DNA from: Adiantum capillus-veneris | Lineage: Eukaryota; Streptophyta; Polypodiopsida; Polypodiales; Pteridaceae | Assembly (NCBI GenBank): GCA_014529385.2 | Contig: CM043947.1 | Span: 131,899,391 to 131,963,390, forward strand | DNA: 64,000 nt | Direction: 5' to 3' | Shown: positions 59,188 through 64,000 of the stretch, piece after piece | How positions within the stretch are numbered: position 1 is the first letter of the stretch | Layout: each line of letters starts with the position of its first letter | Notes under the pieces: generated by a model | What the model saw: the letters and a program-made list of their open reading frames with translations, nothing else | Database searches by the model: none | Told to the model about the DNA's origin: nothing | Translations under genes and position numbers: made by a program

Positions 59188-60818
59188 ATCTCCCACTTGG
59201 AGACTGATCTCCAAACCAAACCTGTGACTGCTTTCCATTCTGGCTTCTTTCCTTGAATGCCGATTGAAGAGGAGCAAAAGCTCAACTTCTCGTTGTTGAC
59301 CACCATTGTAAACATGTCTGCAGGATTTTCACTTGTATGCACCTTTCTTAGCTTTAGCTGTCCCTCTTCCAAAAGAGTGCATATGAAGTGATATCTCACC
59401 TCAATGTGCTTTGTCCTTGAATGAAAGGCTGAGTTCTTCGCAAGATGGATAGCGCTTTGGCTATCATTGTACAAGACAAAATTGTCTTGTTTGAATCCAA
59501 GCTCTTCTAAGAATCTGTGAAGCCACAGAATTTCTTTGCTTGCCTCCGTCATTGCTACATACTCTGCTTCCGTGGTAGAAAGTGAAACCACTTTCTGCAA
59601 CTTTAAAGCCCAGCTTACTGCCGTGCCTCCAACCGTGAACACATAGCCAGTAGTGCTCCTTCGAGTATCTTTGTCACCTGCCATATCTGCATCAGCATAC
59701 CCTTCTAGAAAAATATCAGTTCCTCCAAAATACAAAGCATTTGTTGTTGTCCCTTTTAGATACCCAAGTATCCACTTCACAGCTTGCCAATGCTCTTTAC
59801 CTGGGTTGTCCATGAACCTACTCACAACTCCCACTGCATGTGCAATGTCTGGCCTTGTCCAGACCATAGCATACATTAGAGAACCTACCGCTGCAGCATA
59901 TGGAACTTTAGACATATAGGCTATCTCCTCTTGTGTCTTTGGACACATATCCTTCGTTAGTTTAAAATGACCAGCCAAAGGTGTAGAAACTGGTTTTGCA
60001 TTTTGCATTGCAAACCTTTCTAGTACCTTCTTGATGTAATCTTCTTGAGATAGCTTTATTATCTTCTTCGTCCTGTCCCTTGATATTTTCATACCAAGTA
60101 TCCTCTTTGCAGCACCTAAATCTTTTATTGAAAAAGATTTGGACAGCTCCTCTTTTAGGTCTTTGATGTCCTGCATGTGAGCACTTGCAATCAACATGTC
60201 ATCAACATACAACATTAGGATGATGAATTTCCCATCTCCCAAATTCTTCGTGTAGATGCAGTGATCCGAGTTGCATCTTGTGAATCCATGATCCAACATC
60301 CATCGATCAAACTTCAAGTACCATTGTCTTGATACTTGCTTTAAACCATACAAGCTCTTCTTTAATCTGCAAACCATTTTCTCCTTACCTTTTACTTCAT
60401 ACCCCTTTGGTTGAAGCATGTAGATTTCCTCCTCTAAGTCACCGTGAGGGAATGCCGTATTTACATCCATTTGCTCGAGATTTAGATCATGAGCAGCTAC
60501 AAGGCTTAAGACAAGCCTAATTGAGTTCATTTTTACAACAGGAGAAAATATTTCATTGAAGTCAATACCTTTCTTTTGAGAAAAAACTTTTACCACAAGC
60601 CTAGACTTGTACCTTTTCTTCCCACCTTCTTCTTCCTTCAGCTTGTACACCCATTTGTTTTGAAGTGCCCGCTTACCTTTAGGCAACTCAACCAACTCCC
60701 ATGTTTGGTTGCGATGTAGTGAGTACATCTCCACTTGCATGCTCTTCGTCCATTCTTCTTTGGATTCATGTTGCATAGCTTCTTCGTATGATTCCGGCTC
60801 TCCAGAATCTGAGATCAA
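59169..60818 (-). CDS. Copia reverse transcriptase and RNase H (C-terminal pol)
   Basis: This 549-residue open part of pol has no start codon of its own (it continues the frame upstream after a frameshift at about 60,815) and stops 19 bp inside the LTR. It contains ALQNKWVYKLKEEEGGKKRY, GIDFNEIFSPVVKMNSIRL and LEQMDVNTAFPHGDLEEEIY, the catalytic LYVDD near residue 204, and LYGLKQVSRQWYLKFD. RNase H follows with GYADADMAGD, TTEAEYVAMTEA and YNDSQSAIHLAKN, all acidic residues present, and the tail HIEVRYHFICTLLEEG. The usual KGFSQ appears as KVFSQ. This is the best-preserved enzyme in the window. Confidence 0.9.
   Translation of the reverse strand: MISDSGEPESYEEAMQHESKEEWTKSMQVEMYSLHRNQTWELVELPKGKRALQNKWVYKLKEEEGGKKRYKSRLVVKVFSQKKGIDFNEIFSPVVKMNSIRLVLSLVAAHDLNLEQMDVNTAFPHGDLEEEIYMLQPKGYEVKGKEKMVCRLKKSLYGLKQVSRQWYLKFDRWMLDHGFTRCNSDHCIYTKNLGDGKFIILMLYVDDMLIASAHMQDIKDLKEELSKSFSIKDLGAAKRILGMKISRDRTKKIIKLSQEDYIKKVLERFAMQNAKPVSTPLAGHFKLTKDMCPKTQEEIAYMSKVPYAAAVGSLMYAMVWTRPDIAHAVGVVSRFMDNPGKEHWQAVKWILGYLKGTTTNALYFGGTDIFLEGYADADMAGDKDTRRSTTGYVFTVGGTAVSWALKLQKVVSLSTTEAEYVAMTEASKEILWLHRFLEELGFKQDNFVLYNDSQSAIHLAKNSAFHSRTKHIEVRYHFICTLLEEGQLKLRKVHTSENPADMFTMVVNNEKLSFCSSSIGIQGKKPEWKAVTGLVWRSVSKWEIVKYGA
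59188..59203 (-). promoter_or_regulatory. Copia polypurine tract
   Basis: The minus strand reads CCAAGTGGGAGAT directly before the LTR start TGTTAAG. It primes plus-strand DNA synthesis and lies inside the end of the pol frame. Confidence 0.85.
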
Positions 60819-61501
60819 GAGATGGTTGAAGGAAGGAACAAACCTTTCTGGAGGTCTACTTGCTCTTGTAGATCTTCAGGGAATAGGTTGAGGCTCCTCA
60901 TTTGGTTGACGTTGTTGCACATTGTCCCGTTTGCAGTCCTTGAGTCTTCACCGTCCTCAAGCTCCATGTACTCATCACCTGTTTCTTTTGTTTGTTTTCT
61001 TTCCAAGTAATCTTTGTACATATTTTGTTTGTTAAAAATTACATCCCTACTCCTTAAGATTTTACCATCTTCAGGATTCCATAGGCGATACCCAAAGTCT
61101 CCTTCTCCATAGCCAATGAAGAAACACTTTTTGGACTTTGCATCTAGCTTTGATCTTAGGCTTCTATCTATGTGCATGAAAGCCTCACACCCAAACACTT
61201 TGAGAAATGCATAATTCACCGGTTTACCTGTCCATGCCTCTTCTGGAACTCCCCCATCCAATGCCGTTGAGGGTCACCGATTGATTAAGTACACAGACGT
61301 ACTTACAGCTTCCGCCCAAAGCTCAAGCGGTAGGCCTGCATGTAGACGCATGCTTCGTGCTCGCTCCATGATTGTCCAGTTCATCCTTTCCGAAATCCCA
61401 TTTTGTTGAGGTGTCCTTGGGGTTTTCCTTTGCCTCCGAATGCCATTGCTAGCACAAAAGCTTGGCTGCAATATTCGCCTCCATTGTCGGATCTGAGGCA
61501 T
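60815..61501 (-). pseudogene. Copia integrase C-terminal region, broken
   Basis: Frame 61,274-61,501 holds the end of the integrase core with the catalytic Glu (TPQQNGISERMNWTIMERAR, LPLELWAEAVSTSVYLIN). After a frame change at about 61,265, frame 60,815-61,261 continues with GKPVNYAFLKVFGCEAFMHI, KKCFFIGYGEGDFGYRLWNP and SRDVIFNKQNMY, the usual post-core region, then a variable acidic linker to reverse transcriptase. Single-base changes rather than large losses cause the breaks. Confidence 0.85.
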
Positions 61502-63117
61502 TTAACCTTGGTACCTGTTTCATTCTCCACAAAGGCTTTCCACCTTTGAAATATGGAAAATACATCGGATTTATTCTTCATGACATAAACCCATGTTTTT
61601 CTAGTCGCATCGTCTATGAATGTTACATAGTACAATGAACCACCAAGTGATGGTGTACTTGCAGGACCCCAAACATCAGAATGAACCAACTCAAGTTTTT
61701 TATTTTTTATTTCATTTTCTGTTTTTTTAAATTTTACCCTCTTTTGTTTACCATAAACACAATCTTCACAGAACTCTAAGTCCAATTCTTTCAAACCTGG
61801 TAGAAGCTTCTTTGTTTGAAGGATTTGCATTCCTTTGGCACTCATATACCCAAGTCGGTAGTGCCACACCGCACTGTCAACTTCTGTAGTTGTTGCACAA
61901 GCTGAAGGTTGCGTGCTAACAGTACACAAGTAAAGTGTACCGACTTTTTCTCCTTTGGCAACCACCAAAGATCCCTTTGAGATCTTCCACCGTTTGTTTC
62001 CGAATGCAATGTTGTGACCTTCATCGTCCAATTGTCCTGTAGAGATCAAATTTTTGCGAAGAGAAGGAACATGCCTAGCATCTTTAAGCTTCCATTCATT
62101 TCCGTTAGCAGTTTTGACAGAAACTGTACCTTTGCCGACAATCTCACAAGCTTCATCATCTCCCAAGTATACATACCCAAAATTACCTTTGGTGTAGTCT
62201 TGGAAATGTTGCTTGTGTGGTGTCGCATGGAATGAAGCCCCGAAATCTACTATCCAGGAATTAGACACATTGTCTAATGAAAGAATTAGAGCATCTTGCT
62301 CTACTTTACCTGCCACATTGGCCTCCGATGTTGGCTTGTTGTCTTGAGACTCTGTCTCCTTCTTCTTCTTGGACCAGCAATCCTTCTTGACGTGGCCCTT
62401 CTTGCCGCAGTTCCAACATTCAAGAACTGACTTTGTGCGTGACTTGCTCCGCCTTGAGCGATCACGACCCTTTTGGTTTTTGAACCTCTCCTTAAGCCTT
62501 CCTCTCGTTTCCACTGATAGTGCAGCACTTGATGATTCTCCTGTGCTTCTCCTTCGCATTTCCTCGCTTAGGAGAACACCCACAACATCATCAAACTTAA
62601 GAGTATTTGTGCCAGAGATAGAATTACTTACAGCCATCACAAGGCTGTCCCAACTATCCGGTAGAGATGATAGTATAAGGAGAGCTCGCACTTCGTCATC
62701 GAAATTGATTTTCACTGATCGAAGTTGACTTATGTTTCTATTAAAGTCATTTAGGTGTTCTGCAACTGAACCATTCTCTGCCATCTTTAGATTGAACAAG
62801 CGCTTCATAAGAAATACCTTATTGGATGCCGATGGTTTCTCGTAGAAGTCGTCAAGTGACTTCATCAAGTCCTCCGTGGTCTTCATCTCCGAAACATTGA
62901 AGGCCACCGTTGATGCCAAGCTTAACCGGATTGTTCCTAGTGCCTTTCGATCAAGGACAATCCATGCTTCATCTGCCATTGTTGCGGGCTTCTTCGCAAG
63001 ACTGCCTAGTGGCAAATAGAGGTCCTTCTGGTAGAGATAGTCTTCAATCTGCATCTTCCAATGTTGGTAGTTTTTGCCATTGAACTTCTCAATCTTGAGC
63101 TTCCCTTCCTCCGCCAT
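61381..63117 (-). CDS. Copia gag, protease and integrase N-terminal part
   Basis: The first ATG is at 63,117, giving MAEEGKLKIEKFNGKNY, the typical copia gag start. Gag is residues 1-230 (YQHWKMQIEDYLYQKDLYLP; LILSSLPDSWDSLVMAVS). A zinc knuckle CWNCGKKGHVKKDC lies at 234-247. Protease follows: the active site is WIVDFGASFHATP, where the conserved Ser of DSGAS is Phe (residue 292, codon TTC for TCC). The integrase zinc motif reads WHYRLGYMSAKG, with the second His changed to Tyr, then CEDC. Core aspartates are in LVHSDVWGP and CLRSDNGGEY. A frameshift at about 61,440 ends the frame. Confidence 0.9.
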   Translation of the reverse strand: MAEEGKLKIEKFNGKNYQHWKMQIEDYLYQKDLYLPLGSLAKKPATMADEAWIVLDRKALGTIRLSLASTVAFNVSEMKTTEDLMKSLDDFYEKPSASNKVFLMKRLFNLKMAENGSVAEHLNDFNRNISQLRSVKINFDDEVRALLILSSLPDSWDSLVMAVSNSISGTNTLKFDDVVGVLLSEEMRRRSTGESSSAALSVETRGRLKERFKNQKGRDRSRRSKSRTKSVLECWNCGKKGHVKKDCWSKKKKETESQDNKPTSEANVAGKVEQDALILSLDNVSNSWIVDFGASFHATPHKQHFQDYTKGNFGYVYLGDDEACEIVGKGTVSVKTANGNEWKLKDARHVPSLRKNLISTGQLDDEGHNIAFGNKRWKISKGSLVVAKGEKVGTLYLCTVSTQPSACATTTEVDSAVWHYRLGYMSAKGMQILQTKKLLPGLKELDLEFCEDCVYGKQKRVKFKKTENEIKNKKLELVHSDVWGPASTPSLGGSLYYVTFIDDATRKTWVYVMKNKSDVFSIFQRWKAFVENETGTKVKCLRSDNGGEYCSQAFVLAMAFGGKGKPQGHLNKMGFRKG

Positions 63118-63176
63118 AACTCCCACTCAATTCAAGGAATCCTTTCCTTGAGATAATTTAGCTACGAGCAAACCTT

Positions 63177-63188
63177 GCTCTGATACCA
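63177..63188 (-). promoter_or_regulatory. tRNA-iMet primer-binding site
   Basis: The minus strand reads TGGTATCAGAGC, two bases after the LTR. It is a perfect match to the common plant copia primer site for initiator Met-tRNA. Confidence 0.95.
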
Positions 63189-63190
63189 GT

Positions 63191-63274
63191 TGTTAGGAAA
63201 TAAGACGTAGCTAAATAGATAATTGAGTAGATTACTTAATGGAGAGAGACAGATTTATATACACGAGATTATAG

Positions 63275-63309
<35 letters not shown>

Positions 63310-63956
63310 CACGATATACGTGGTTCACCCAATGTGGACTACGTCCACGGAAAAGCAGCCACTCAATGGCTTTAGTACTTCAAAACAAGAAGTAGTTTAC
63401 AAAGGGATTATACCCTTAATGGAGCTCCCGCCTTGCTTCACTCTCACCACCTCACACTCACCTTGTTGCATCAACTTCACACTATGAAATGTGTGTAGAA
63501 ATGGCCTCCTTTTATAGGCCAAAAGGGCTGCCCTCTCTTATGAGAGACAGCCATGTGTAGCCGCCCTTGTGCGAATAAGTCCAAATCGGACCCTCCAATC
63601 CGCCCATGTGTGACTGCCCTTGAGAAGACAAGTCCGCTTTTGAATTCGGCCACCGGCCATTGACTTCCGGCCACCGGCCATCGGCCATTGACTACCGGCC
63701 ACCGGCCAACCGACCGGTTGTTTTCCGACCACTTTCCGGCCGCCGTCCGGCCATAATATTCCGGCGAAAAAAACTTCTCGGGGGCCTCCGCCCCCGAGGC
63801 CTTTAAAGTTGCCCCTAATTCTTGTCCGTGAAAATTTTGGTTTTCGGTGAGTGATTTTCCTTCACGCACGATGGCTTCTCCTCATAATGGGGGCCTTACA
63901 AATGTGCGCTTTTACCACAGAAAATTACAAGGGTAAATCAGGCTCCATACTTAACA
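63191..63956 (-). repeat. 5' LTR of the copia element
   Basis: It is 766 bp, with a TATA box on the minus strand near 63,506-63,515. Its GA run (about 63,277-63,306) is longer than in the 3' LTR, and its CCGGCCATTGACTTCC minisatellite is shorter. Otherwise the two differ at a small number of positions. Confidence 0.95.
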
Positions 63957-64000
63957 GTGACACCAAAACCCTGGCAAAACACATCACTCCTGACCAATCA
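63957..64000. other. Target duplication and flank of the copia insertion
   Basis: gtgac is followed by sequence that resumes the minus-strand coding-like stretch at 57,788-58,404. The window ends here. Confidence 0.7.

Larger units (their letters stand above)
58405..63961 (-). mobile_element. Ty1/copia retrotransposon (Tork-like), complete with target duplication
   Basis: LTRs at 58,410-59,187 and 63,191-63,956 start TGTTAGG and end TTAACA (+ strand). They are flanked by a perfect 5-bp duplication, gtgac (58,405-58,409 and 63,957-63,961). Order on the minus strand is gag, zinc knuckle, protease, integrase, reverse transcriptase, RNase H, the copia order. The LTRs are nearly identical, so the insertion is recent compared with the rest of the window. 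The gag-pol frame has a few breaks and two missense changes at key residues, so this copy is probably not autonomous. Confidence 0.95.

Overview
The window looks like nuclear DNA of a seed plant, probably an angiosperm, from a repeat-rich intergenic region. The evidence is Ty1/copia and Ty3/gypsy LTR retrotransposons of plant lineages, tRNA-iMet and tRNA-Asp type primer-binding sites, abundant (CT)n/(CA)n microsatellites, and no convincing host gene. The species cannot be told from the sequence. Almost every coding stretch is a piece of a retroelement, most with stops or frameshifts.

Region by region. 1-3.4 kb: microsatellites and a small inverted-repeat element. 3.4-5.25 kb: an array of degenerate repeats, each carrying a 24-bp palindrome, just upstream of a decayed gag region (5.6-8.7 kb, + strand). 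8.69-12.53 kb: 3' half of a Tat-lineage Ty3/gypsy element (+ strand) with its 3' LTR. 13.1-14.6 kb: a GC-rich miniature LTR pair (TRIM-like). 14.6-18.5 kb: simple repeats and unrecognised sequence. 18.5-21 kb: a decayed Ty3/gypsy pol (+). 22.3-23.35 kb: three spaced copies of a unit, two carrying a 150-bp hairpin. 24.5-25.6 kb: copia relics.

27,484-56,842 is one nested complex, all on the minus strand. A gag-protease Ty3/gypsy element with a tRNA-Asp primer site has lost or never had reverse transcriptase and integrase. Three elements have inserted into it. An 8.6-kb Tat element (29,384-37,990) sits in its 3' part. A 1.2-kb foldback DNA element (42,454-43,667) sits in gag. A 10.2-kb LTR-internal-LTR-internal-LTR array of a second, non-autonomous Tat-derived family (46,618-56,826) sits in its 5' LTR. 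The 5' LTR resumes for only its last 12 bp after that insertion, and a near-perfect 5-bp target duplication (gcgag/gcaag) closes the structure 29 kb apart. The Tat-derived non-autonomous family keeps gag, replaces pol with a long acidic reading frame, and shares a palindrome next to the polypurine tract with the autonomous Tat copies.

58,410-63,956 is a fairly young Ty1/copia element (Tork-like) with a perfect 5-bp target duplication (gtgac). It has point mutations in the protease active site and the integrase zinc-binding motif. It interrupts an unrecognised, stop-ridden coding-like stretch on the minus strand.

The genes do not work together as a host pathway. The functional links are within and between mobile elements: the autonomous-type Tat copies are plausible past helpers for the gag-only family that shares their LTR ends, PBS-type and 3' signals.
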